In this document: in pieces, positions 1 to 8,680 of the stretch | How positions within the stretch are numbered: position 1 is the first letter of the stretch | How the letters are laid out: each line of letters starts with the position of its first letter | From: Didymodactylos carnosus | Taxonomy: Eukaryota; Rotifera; Eurotatoria; Philodinida; Philodinidae | Direction: 5' to 3' | Assembly: GCA_905250885.1 (NCBI GenBank) | Contig: CAJNOQ010003173.1 | Span: 1 to 21,144 of the forward strand | Length of the DNA: 21,144 nt | Notes under the pieces: generated by a model | Databases searched by the model: none | What the model saw: only the letters and a program-made list of their open reading frames with translations | What the model was told of the DNA's origin: nothing | Made by a program: the position numbers and the translations under genes

Positions 1-1451
1 TGTCCAGCGAACGTGCCACTGTTATCCCAGAATGTTACTTTGTGGTTAGGTGCCACCAGAAAGGCATCGCTTTTCTCAGTAACCTCTGCTCGAAGATCAT
101 GATGACCAGCTTGAGTAAAACATTGTTGTGTATGGCCTAATGGACATCCAAAATCATTACATATACACATCAAGTAAGGTGTAGATTGTTGTCTCGAGTA
201 TGTGAGTAAACCATTGATGGTTAAATCTAATCGATCATGCACAGTAGGATACGTATTTTGAAAAACTTTGAGTGCAGCTGTCGTCAATGCCAAATTATTG
301 AACAGTGATATAGTGTAGAAATCATCTTTTTGCACATGCCCATAATCACCGTTGATGTAGTCGGTGACAAAATATTCTGCACCATCATCCACCGTTTGAT
401 TAAATCTTGTCGATTGTTCGACCATGGCTTTGAACGTATTTATGAACATATCGGCGTATGTTTGATTTTTTGTTTCGTCATACAAACGAGAGAGACCGAG
501 AAAGAAAGTCCCCTTAAATGCGACCAAATCCAAGTTGGTACATGTTTCACAATTGTTTTTGTACACTTTCGTCCGTGGATCCATCCACATACTCAGCGCT
601 TTATCTGCAAATATTCGTGCCTGGTCGAGATAATGCTGATCATCGGTGGCTTCGTACAAATGAACAAGTCCTTGTAGTAACACACCGTACTCGTAATCGA
701 GTGGTCCACCCGTTACTTCACAAGTGCGCGAATCAATTGTGTCAAATTGTTCGCCCGTTTCTTCCACAAGTTCTCGGATATCTAACATCCAATTGTAGAG
801 ATCTATTGAGCCGAGTTTGTTCGGTGCAGTTAACATTGAGATGTCACCATTTATCGCGAACAGATGTGACTCGAGCTCCATTGTGAGAACATTCGATATT
901 GTATTTTTACTTGGTGTTTTGTATTCCCAATAAACACCACCACTACAGTTCGCATCACTGTGCAACTGATTATCGTTCTTGACAGCAACAGCCGAATTGG
1001 TCAACTTCTGCGGTCCATAATCACCCGTCGATCGGATATAATCCACCATTCTCAAACCACCGTTTCCCCACCACGCCTGATCGTCGAGAAAGCCCGTGGC
1101 TACGTATTGATTGTGGTTGTCCGATGTTGTTTCACCCGCCCATCGTATGCCAAAGTAGAGAAGATCGGTGGTACGAGACGCCATTGTGTTTAAATATTCG
1201 GTTATGTACCAGAATCCCTGACCGGATTGCCACCAAATTCCAGCGTATGGTGTCGATGTCCACAGACCGTTCGCACCGTCAGCTTTAATTCTAAACACGA
1301 GTTGAGAGAGTATTTCGTGACTGATGAAAAATGGGCAGGTTGATCCAGATAGATCGGTGGCATCGCAGAGAGACTGAAGTCGTGAATTGATATCGCTGTC
1401 GGCATTAGCTGATAAAGCAAAAACGAGTAGAAGGATTAGTTTCATTGTCAT
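1..1451 (-). CDS. Secreted GH76-like glycoside hydrolase (alpha-1,6-mannanase type), 3' end outside window
   Basis: One uninterrupted frame of 483 codons runs from ATG at 1451 to the window edge with no stop and no visible intron. Residues 1-18 form a signal peptide (MTMK, then a run of Leu/Val/Ala), so the protein is probably secreted. GH76 landmarks appear in order: the paired acidic motif LDDQAWW (Asp123-Asp124), which matches the catalytic Asp pair of bacterial alpha-1,6-mannanases; CSGGVYWE (169-176) followed by KNTISN; GGPLDYEYGVLLQGL (248-262); and FKGTFFLGL (312-320). GH76 enzymes are (alpha/alpha)6 barrels acting on alpha-1,6-mannan, as in fungal cell walls. After about residue 425 comes a Cys-rich stretch (CICNDFGC) leading into a C-terminal extension of unknown fold. 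A second ATG lies two codons downstream (1445). The family is common in bacteria and fungi, so horizontal origin is plausible but unproven. The family call is firm; the exact substrate is inferred. Confidence 0.85.
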   Translation of the reverse strand, partial: MTMKLILLLVFALSANADSDINSRLQSLCDATDLSGSTCPFFISHEILSQLVFRIKADGANGLWTSTPYAGIWWQSGQGFWYITEYLNTMASRTTDLLYFGIRWAGETTSDNHNQYVATGFLDDQAWWGNGGLRMVDYIRSTGDYGPQKLTNSAVAVKNDNQLHSDANCSGGVYWEYKTPSKNTISNVLTMELESHLFAINGDISMLTAPNKLGSIDLYNWMLDIRELVEETGEQFDTIDSRTCEVTGGPLDYEYGVLLQGLVHLYEATDDQHYLDQARIFADKALSMWMDPRTKVYKNNCETCTNLDLVAFKGTFFLGLSRLYDETKNQTYADMFINTFKAMVEQSTRFNQTVDDGAEYFVTDYINGDYGHVQKDDFYTISLFNNLALTTAALKVFQNTYPTVHDRLDLTINGLLTYSRQQSTPYLMCICNDFGCPLGHTQQCFTQAGHHDLRAEVTEKSDAFLVAPNHKVTFWDNSGTFAG

Positions 1452-2640
1452 GTTATAGTGTAGAGGATAACAGTATATCGCATTTATGTATTTGAAGTGA
1501 GTTTTCTTCTCATTCGATTTATTCATTATTACGACTTTCTCATGTATATGTTAATATATCAGATCATAAATTATAAATAACATAATTATCAGACAGAAAT
1601 AACTTGTTTTATGGGTTACGTATTAATCACTCAGAACTTTTATTTTTATTGACATCGATGTTTCACTAAATGCAGTAAAGATAAATGTGAGATTATATCT
1701 TTTAAATACAGTAAACATATTTGAGAATGACCTGGTGAAACTCGATATCCAGACGGGTAGTAAGACAAACAATATGAAAAATAGTCAAATATATTCCACA
1801 GCTGTTTGACATCTAAGCATATGAGGAAATTCTAAACAAAAAAGTGCTTCCGATTCTCGAACAATTTCCAGCTTAATTTTAAGCGTACGAAAAGACTATA
1901 AGTTAGACTGCGTCATACTTGCCGTTTCGTATAGGGCAAAGTCGGAAAACTTTTTTTCAAATTCGACCGAAATAATGCCTAGTCCTACACAATAGTCCAT
2001 GCTAATCACGAATATCACAATTAGAACGTCCAAAAATGCTTCGCTGTCAAATGACAACCAAAACAAAAAACAACCTTGGACTCCATTTTTCTCCGTTTTG
2101 CTCTCTCAGTTGATAGGGATAGGGCCCATGATAGACTGAGTAACTCTAATTATACGTAATTCCCTGTGCTCTATCTGATTTCGAAAGAGTTAGGTCGATC
2201 GGACGTCATCTCAATCCACTAAACGCAGATTGCCTCCCCGATTGTCCACGGTTAATTATTCTTGAGTTTGTTGATGACCAAAGGTATACTTAGAGGCCGT
2301 GAACAAAAAAGATTTTCTACTGAAAATACATTAAGTGATACTCTTTCCAATGTTATATTTCTTTAACCGATTTTTCGTGTAGAAAGTTCCCATCCAATCA
2401 CATCAGTATGTAGTATCTCTCTTTAGGGTCTGTTGATAAAAAAATCATTATTGAACATGCCTTAATATCCGAGAATATGCCTTAATGCCACTCCTCCTTT
2501 ATAAAACAAAATAAAATTCTACGAGGAAAACGAAATTAAAGTTAAGTATGATTTCCTTATCATATTATCAACAGAATTAACACTACCTCGTATCAAGTTT
2601 ACACATTCTCGTATTGTGATCACAAAACTAACCATAAGTA
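1452..2640. other. Intergenic stretch, no gene seen
   Basis: This is AT-rich sequence upstream of the GH76-like gene. I see no convincing coding frame on either strand. The only internal structure noticed is a 10-bp sequence, ATGCCTTAAT, present twice near 2457 and 2477. The GH76 promoter must lie at its left end, but no clear TATA consensus is visible there. Confidence 0.5.
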
Positions 2641-3232
2641 ACTACTTTTCTACCGGCTACTTGTTATCATACCTTTATGAATAAAATAACCATAAGTAGC
2701 TCGAGTACAGTATAGAGACATGTTGCTAGGTGGGAACTTCGTCTCCACTGGTAGAAATCGTGAAAAAGAAATCGGAAGTCCGACGTGGTTAAACATGGAA
2801 ACGCGGTCTCCATCCATGGAAAACGTTTTTATAACAAGGTAACGCTCCACTGTACTCTCTTGGTCCCTTGACTTTAGGAACTTATATCTGCGAACGACCT
2901 TTCATGACTTTAAATCGAAGATAAAGCTCATACCAACCGAAGAGAGGTGTGAGCTAGGGGACTATCTGAAACCTATCATGAATTTTTCTTTGATTTGGTG
3001 TGTGCGCCTCGTAATTCAATGTAAATCTAAAAGGTTTTCTCGAGACCCTCCCCAGAGGTGTAAAAATATTTCTGAATTAAAGTCAATGCTCACGCCTTCC
3101 TGTGGGCGGGGTTCGTACCTAGGAATGGTGAGAAATGTTGTGAACTTCTCTGATCCCAACGAAAATGCGCACAATGTAATATAAGGCTAAAACGTTTTCT
3201 GAACACACACATACAGACAGAAGAATACAAAG

Positions 3233-3257
3233 GAGTGCCGTTACGGTAACGGCACTC
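3233..3257. repeat. 25-bp perfect palindrome followed by a T run
   Basis: Arms GAGTGCCGTTAC and GTAACGGCACTC (12 bp each, all paired) flank a single central G. A run of T follows directly, giving the shape of a factor-independent bacterial terminator. In a eukaryotic window it is more likely the core of a decayed repeat, since an ACACACATACAGACAG-like simple tract lies just upstream. Confidence 0.75.
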
Positions 3258-3514
3258 TTTTTTATTCTACTATTTGGAGAAATTAGGACGTCAACTAGTA
3301 CGAACCAATCAGAAAAAAGGATACACTAGGAGTAAGTGCCATGAAATCCGGTTTATTAAAATCCTTTTTTTAACTCATCCGAAAACTATTCATCCAGAAT
3401 CAAACATGTTCAGACGAATCATTTGTCGGATGTGTTAGAAGCCGATGACTTATTTCCGGATGGATTTCCCGCGATCAGTTCCGGTAGTTTCTCAAAAAGC
3501 CTCACAAGTCCAGG

Positions 3515-3695
3515 AAAAAAATTCTAGAAGAGTTTGTCGCTTATAATAAAAAGCAATGCAAGTTCGCATGTCATAGAGTATAATAGTCATACTAGTAGTA
3601 TCATTATTAAAGTACATTTGGAGTGACAGCTGATTAACAATCGGACTTGCATTGCTTTTTATTGCAAGTGGAAAACTCATATAGAATATTTTTTA
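3515..3695. repeat. Foldback (MITE-like) element
   Basis: Left arm about 3515-3567 and right arm about 3641-3695 are inverted copies. The shared core is ATAAAAAGCAATGCAAGT, continuing outward through GAGTTT and AAAAA-ATTCTA with about 80% identity. About 75 bp of loop separates the arms. TTCCGG-like motifs flank it on both sides (near 3455-3485 and 3720-3800) and may be part of a larger decayed element. No target duplication was recognised. Confidence 0.6.
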
Positions 3696-4584
3696 CTGTA
3701 GTTGATCGAGGGAGACTCAACCGGAAATTTTACGGAATCCGGATGAAATTACATCCGGGTGGAGTTGCATGGGTGAGTAGGATTTCCGGATAAAAAGTCT
3801 TCTTGGACTTAAAAACATTCGAATTTAAAAAATCCAGCTTTCATGACACTTCCCTTAAGCTAGGACTAAACTCAGTCCTAGCATTTAGTCCTAGTAGTCA
3901 GTTATCCTTAACCCAGGATAACTGAGAAATGTTGTGAGTTCTCTGATTCCGCAGAAAAAGCGCACAATATAATGTAAAGCTAGAAAGTTTTCTGGAAATC
4001 TTCTAAGATACGAAGGGGGCGGCAAGTATTTCTGGTGGATTCTTCATAACAGATTATCAATATTCTGTACCTTTTCTTATTCGTGGATGACATTTTTTTA
4101 TATTATCGAAATTCAGCGCTTTCTGGCGACATCTATCCCGCAGCATCAGAAAAAGTTTGCTTAGATTTTTTTTCATCAGTAAGTAGTATACTCTGTATCA
4201 GTAAGTATTATTACAGTCATCTTTTTGAATATTTTCCCTCTCGTGTAAAAAACAAGGTAACGCTCGTCTCCACTCGCTCGGTCTCTTGACTTTATTAAGT
4301 TGGATCTGCGCAAGCGAACGCCCTTTGGTGACTTATAAATCCTAAGTTACTTGAAAGGAAACGCTATATATTTATTCAAAGTAAGCCTCATAATTCGAAA
4401 ACTCGTTTAATTAAACATTTTTCTCGAGATGTTTTAGCAGGCTCAAGTTTAATGAAAAGTTGAAAATGCAATGATTTATGGATAACAATTCCTATGGATG
4501 ACTTGGTTTGACCAGACTAAAGTCAAGGGAAAATTACAGCTGCTGGAGAATTTAAGTATAAAGTTACAGCTGTCTAAGTAATCA

Positions 4585-5176
4585 ATGTCTAATCTTACCT
4601 TCGGAGCAATAAATAAAAATCAATTTTCAGAAAACAAAGTCTTCTATCTCGGTAACGGAGAAGACCTGAGCAGAGATATTTATATTAATCATGGTCTTAT
4701 GATTATAAGTAAGTTTCAAAAAAGATTTTTCTTCAACTCCTCTGCAAAAATACTCCAGCTAAATCTGTTTCGACTCGATATATTCAAAAACGATGATTCT
4801 TTTGGTACAGTTGTGGAAGAAAAAGATGTTGTTCGCGAACGCTTCTGGTTTTTAAAAATGCTAAATATAGAGATTTGATAGAGGCTTTCCAAGGCTACAA
4901 GTTGACTGACTCCTCGTATTTTATACTTCAACATATAAAAGATAAAAACCGAAAAAAGAGGTTAAAAAGTGATCGATGTTGAAGCTTCGCAGTATTTTTC
5001 TCATTGGTTTTATTGTTAAAATAGGAAACAAACCGCTCAATACGCTTTTTTGCAGAGAATTCAATAGGCCATCTTTTGAAAAAAGTTTAAGATTGAACAA
5101 TAAGAGGATTTATGTCAAAAATACGGAGAGGATCATTAACGCTGCGAAACCCGTTAGTACTAGTGACTTTCTGTAA
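4585..5176 (+). pseudogene. Decayed coding relic of unknown origin
   Basis: This stretch has protein-like composition on the plus strand. A 97-codon frame (4585-4878) carries mixed hydrophobic and charged residues, and a 66-codon frame (4976-5176) ends in a segment reading RIINAAKPVSTSDFL. That segment loosely recalls motifs seen in fibre-type proteins, but the likeness is too weak to name a family. It appears broken, and I assign no function. It may derive from a mobile or virus-like element or from a host gene. Confidence 0.25.
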
Positions 5177-5635
5177 ATATCAACAAGAAATTAAAAGAAA
5201 CATGATTTTGACATTGTTTTGAGACATAGATGCTGCTCTAACAACGTAATGCATCTTTCGTATTGAAGTTACTTATTGTCGTACTTCTTTATACGGAAAA
5301 TAGTTTCTTCATTGTTAAACGACTGTTCAACAAAAGAAAGTTAAACAACATCCTACACATCTAGTCTACCCATTGCCATAGGTATCGAAAACGTATAATT
5401 TATTAACAATTACTGTTTTCGTAGAATATTTTCGAGTAATGATGATGATATATATTATCAATTTTCATAATCGTGTATTGAAATAAGACTGCACAAGCTT
5501 CTGACCGTAATCTTAAACTCAAAAAACAAGATTAATAGAATGAGAAAGATTAAACAGCTTAGTTTCTTCGGATCTGCACAATAATTACACATGTCACAAA
5601 AATAGTAACGCTGCGTCCGTTGTTAATAATCAATT
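5177..5635. other. Intergenic stretch, no gene seen
   Basis: This is AT-rich sequence lying downstream of the minus-strand four-helix membrane protein gene. It contains short ATGATGATATATATTAT-type low-complexity sequence near 5440. I see no supported coding region or RNA gene. Confidence 0.5.
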
Positions 5636-5641
5636 TTTATT
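5636..5641 (-). terminator. AATAAA poly(A) signal of the four-helix membrane protein gene
   Basis: The plus strand reads TTTATT, so the minus strand carries AATAAA 11 bases past the TAA stop at 5652. This is a close but plausible position for a compact 3' UTR. Confidence 0.6.
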
Positions 5642-5651
5642 GCAAAAAAAC

Positions 5652-6162
5652 TTAGATAGGACGATGACGAGAACGGACCATAACAGTAAATATAAGGTTG
5701 AAAGTAGACTTAGCAGCTGTCAAGATAAATGTGACCAACAAAGCTATTTTGATAACATCTCCCAACACCAGTGTACAAGCACCATTCCAACATTTATAAT
5801 CTCTAATATTAATTATCTGAAGGATAAATCCAATCATATTTAGCACTATTGCTATGATAAAGCTAATGATTAAACCGATTAGGTATACACGCGTTTGACA
5901 ACTCATTACTAACATGACTACACCGAGAACAAAAATGTATCCACCAGCATAGAAACCAGCGTAATAGCTAAAGAAACAAAAGAGAGGAAAGGTGAAAACT
6001 GGTTTAGAATATATATAGACCCTACCTTTTGAGTCCAAACGCGACATGAGCGCCGTCAAAGCCCCACAGAAATATAGCCAAAACAATGTAGAAAATTCCA
6101 CAAATAAGCAGCAATGTTTTCAGTCGATTTTCTATTGGATTAGAGGCTGAAATTACATACAT
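5652..6162 (-). CDS. Small four-helix membrane protein, two exons
   Basis: Exons are 6026-6162 and 5652-5967 (minus). They are joined across a 58-nt intron (5968-6025) with donor GTAGGG, a CTTTTGTTTCTTTAG acceptor and a pyrimidine-rich tract. The joined frame gives 150 residues. The start MYVISASNPIENRLK precedes helix 1 (about residues 17-36); helices 2-4 fall at about 46-68, 73-95 and 111-130. A short loop before helix 4 holds two Cys in CWNGAC, which suggests an extracellular disulfide-type loop, and the C terminus is basic (RSRHRP). I chose the spliced model over the unspliced 149-codon frame because the splice restores a more hydrophobic helix 1 and uses clean splice sites. The layout resembles tetraspan or MARVEL-like proteins, but no family signature is visible and the function is unknown. 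A TATA-like box upstream and a poly(A) signal downstream support it as a real gene. Confidence 0.75.
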
Positions 6163-6730
6163 TTTTAATGATGTTTTGATGAATGCTTTTAAAATGATAC
6201 AACGAGTGTAAATTGCACTTTAAAGAGAAAGAAAATGTGTCAGCGCATGATGTAAGGTTTATATGGTTTAGATAACATTGTTTATTCACATCAAGATAAA
6301 TTTTATTAAACATACTTACTTTACCTTGAGGTAAAAAAAAGACTTAAGAATAGTTACAGATGCATCTAAACAAAGAAAAACATCTCGTTTTATTCACTAC
6401 TCTACTTCTCACAAAAAACAGCGAATTCTAGATTTTGTTCTCCGATATACTAAACTGAAAAAGAAAATTCTTACTACAAAAAGTGAAGAATATCAGTGAA
6501 AGACTCACCTTCTCTTCACGATCTACTATTGGGGCAATTTTAAAAAAAGTTTCGCCAAAATGTTCTTCTAATGTGAGGGGTTACCGCTGGACTACTAGCA
6601 GGCGATAAAATTTGACCGCAAGAGAAGACCACCCTTTAGAACTCGACTTGTCGCACAAAATAGAAGACCAGGTGGTCTTCTGTTACGGGGGAAGGGAGGT
6701 ATATTAACAATTGGACAAAACAGTCATCAA
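6163..6730. other. Upstream region of the four-helix gene, with a small palindromic cluster
   Basis: This stretch holds the promoter region of the minus-strand gene. Around 6622-6682 the motif AGAAGACCA and its complement TGGTCTTCT occur as inverted copies, including AGAAGACCACC and GGTGGTCTTCT. No coding region is supported. Confidence 0.45.
6258..6265 (-). promoter_or_regulatory. TATA-like box of the four-helix membrane protein gene
   Basis: The minus strand reads CATATAAA about 96 bases upstream of the ATG at 6162. A start of transcription some 30 bases downstream would leave a 5' UTR of roughly 65 bases. It is found by consensus only. Confidence 0.4.
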
Positions 6731-7052
6731 ATGTCTTCTTCAAGAAAAATGCATCTATCTCAGATGGCTCCCAGTAAAAGGTAAGTAATAATACTGTACA
6801 CAAGAGTTGATGATAAACGTAGGAATTGTGTGAGGGGTCCTTTTGTCAATATAGTTTACCAGTAAATCGAAACTTTGATTTACCTTAAGTTATTATTAAT
6901 CGTATAAAATCACCCTAAAGTAATCTACTGATTTTAATCGAATAACACATGCAAAAGAAAATTAACTTTGTTCTTAACATCTTTATTCTTTCCTTGTTTT
7001 TATTATGATTAGTTCAACAACTGGAAATGAACCTCGAAATCCAATTTGCTGA
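6731..7052 (+). CDS. Doubtful two-exon microgene or 5' fragment of a lost gene
   Basis: ATG at 6731 opens 16 codons (MSSSRKMHLSQMAPSK) that stop exactly at a perfect donor, AG|GTAAGT (6781). A strong pyrimidine-rich acceptor TTATGATTAG ends at 7012. Joining them (232-nt intron) gives 29 codons ending in GNEPRNPIC and a TGA at 7050-7052. The Ser/Lys/Arg-rich start resembles the head of a nuclear protein, and the tail could be the beginning of a Cys-type zinc finger that is now cut off. It may be a duplicated 5' end of a gene, or chance. No homology is recognised. Confidence 0.2.
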
Positions 7053-7400
7053 ACTAGTTCCTTGCTTAGTCCCTTCACCCTTCAGGGATCGTTCTGCCTA
7101 TTTACTGAGTTCTTTTTCCGTACCGAATCTCGTCTTCAGACTAAAGTGTAAATCGACGATGTTGATTAAAAACGCTTTCATTTAAAACCTATTGTGCCAA
7201 AGTATGTAGACTGGTTTCGCTAGGTCAAAAGATTTTGTTTTAAGTGTCCATGCGTGTTATTTAGAAGAAGATCAGTCAAGGAACTACCCGTTAAAATTTT
7301 TGACCCTCAAATATCAGACAATGAACTGTGTAAAATTTCAGCGTTTTAATGCATAAGACAGTTGAATTCTATAGAGCAAAAATGTATTATATAATAGGAA

Positions 7401-7649
7401 GCTGACTTTAGAGATGTGCAAGGCACGCTTACCCTACCCTACCCAGTAGGGTAGGGCTTCAAAGTCACAAGGTAGGGTAGGACCAGGGCTTCGTCTAAAA
7501 AAGATATATCGTCGGTACAACATTGAGGTCGGCCGCTAGCGACAGTTATTTTATCGGATACAAGACACCCATTTTTGGTGCAATTGATAATATAAAAGAG
7601 TAGGGCAAGAGCTGCGTAAACAATTACCCTGCACATCTCTAGCTGACTT
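7401..7649. mobile_element. hAT-type MITE, 233 bp, with perfect 8-bp target site duplication
   Basis: The element spans 7409-7641. It starts TAGAGATGTGCAAGG and ends CCCTGCACATCTCTA, so the outer 12 bases are perfect inverted repeats. It is flanked by GCTGACTT at 7401-7408 and again at 7642-7649. An 8-bp duplication with TAGAG/CAGAG-type ends is the mark of the hAT superfamily. Inside it carries ACCCTACCCTACCC facing GGGTAGGG (an internal hairpin near 7430-7457) and no transposase, so it would move only with enzyme supplied elsewhere. The perfect duplication argues that it is fairly young. Confidence 0.85.
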
Positions 7650-7961
7650 CGCGCTTCTCCTTTATTGTAACGAAAATATTCGAAAAAACGAATGAAATTT
7701 TCTATTAACATGATTCCAGTAAATTTTATATATACCAGGGCAATAAAATGCGATGGATTTATTCCAAGTATGATATGCACTGCTTTCATGAGATTTTCTG
7801 TATTTACGGCAAACTCAGTTTCTCAATCTGAAGAAGACGAATGAAAAACGTGATCAATAAATATACGATGAATTATAACCATAGAATAATCAGCAACGAA
7901 CACGGAAAAGAATGGGAGAAAAAAATTGACTATGTAGTATGATTCAGATCAAGAAAGCTTG
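7650..7961. other. Spacer between MITE and inverted repeat, nothing recognised
   Basis: The minus strand stays open from about 7789 into the MITE with a hydrophobic peptide, but the frame ends within a few codons if the MITE is ignored, and no family is recognised. I treat it as non-coding. Confidence 0.4.
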
Positions 7962-8289
7962 AAGGACGGGGCAGGATAAGCGAATATTGAGCACCCCAAT
8001 AAAACTCAATGGAACTTACATATTCGGAATCAGCGTAAAATTCTGAGTATTTTAGCCGTCTCAGTTTTCCAAAAATCGCATTTTGATTTTTATCGAAAAC
8101 TTTAAAGGCAAAGGTCCCACCATGGAACATCGAAAACATTTTTGCCTCTAAAATTTTCGAAAAACACCTTTCTGACTTTTGGAAAACTGAGACGGCTAAA
8201 ATACTCAGAATTTTACGCTGATTCCGAATATGTAAGTTCCATTGAGTTTTATTGGGGTGCTCAATATTCGCTTATCCTCCCCCGTCCTT
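7962..8289. repeat. Near-perfect 113-bp inverted repeat with about 102-bp spacer
   Basis: Arms 7962-8074 and 8177-8289 are reverse complements with one mismatch seen (7972 against 8279). The partial symmetry continues into the spacer (CGAAAACTTTAAAGGCAAA against CGAAAATTTTAGAGGCAAA), so the original palindrome was larger. Both arms are open in the same outward frame and spell the same peptide (FGKLRRLKYSEFYADSEYV and on), simply because the DNA is the same. I read this as a foldback element or a recent inverted duplication rather than two genes. Confidence 0.85.
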
Positions 8290-8680
8290 TATATCAGAAC
8301 GGAAAACAGCAAGAGATTGAACGAATAATCAAGATACATTGCACAATAAAAAATCGACAAAGAAAAGAAAACATGAATAAGAAACGTTTCTATATTCTTA
8401 GAGAGGTCAAGTATAGGAAACGGAAAACAGGAGGAGACAAATGGTGGTCCTGAAGCCGCTTTTCTATTAAATTTTTATCTATGTTGACTTGTGAAAAGGC
8501 TTGTCTTGTTGACTTGTGAGACTCTCCCTACCCTACCTTGTGAAAATTTGAGAATTTTTCATTTATAATTATTTCTTTATTTTTGTAAATACATGAATCA
8601 TATTGATAAAAATTCTTTTTTACAATTTTGTAGCAACATAATGTCATCGATCGTTTCTTCGTCCAGCCTTTGTTATTGTT
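8290..8680. other. Spacer, nothing recognised except a short MITE-like scrap
   Basis: A plus-strand frame rich in Lys and Arg continues out of the inverted repeat to 8453, but it has no family likeness. At 8527-8543 the 17-bp sequence CCTACCCTACCTTGTGA matches, inverted, a stretch inside the 7409-7641 MITE, suggesting a rearranged piece of the same family. Confidence 0.45.

Larger units (their letters stand above)
2840..4450 (+). repeat. Dispersed, diverged direct repeats
   Basis: Several blocks recur in the same orientation. One block opens with AACAAGGTAACGCTC and continues through TTGACTTTA and ATCTGCG, at about 2835-2910 and 4249-4340. A second block opens with GAGAAATGTTGTGA and continues through TTCTCTGAT and GCGCACAAT, at about 3130-3205 and 3926-4000. 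A third, ending TTTTCTCGAGA, lies near 3030 and 4425. Copies are roughly 70-80% alike by eye and their order differs between the two sides, so this is not a clean tandem array. They look like remnants of an old repeat family with later insertions between them. No coding capacity is recognised. Confidence 0.6.

Noticed and set aside
330-1193. Plus-strand frames over the GH76-like gene
   Set aside because: They are antisense shadows with no family likeness; the minus strand carries clear GH76 motifs.
1202-1420. 72-codon minus-strand frame
   Set aside because: It is an out-of-frame shadow of the GH76-like gene.
3233-3265. Bacterial factor-independent terminator
   Set aside because: The window has spliced genes and poly(A) signals, so a bacterial reading is unlikely. 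It was kept only as a palindrome.
7430-7482. Telomere or subtelomere junction from CCCTA/TAGGG repeats
   Set aside because: The tracts are only two to three units, face each other, and lie inside a MITE whose relative at 8681-8854 carries degenerate versions.
7439-7789. 116-codon minus-strand frame
   Set aside because: It runs through the 7409-7641 MITE. Its second half is transposon sequence and its first half has no family likeness.
7930-8453. Two opposite-strand frames sharing an identical 38-residue peptide
   Set aside because: The shared peptide is a direct consequence of the 113-bp inverted repeat. There is no start context, family likeness or other sign of two real genes.
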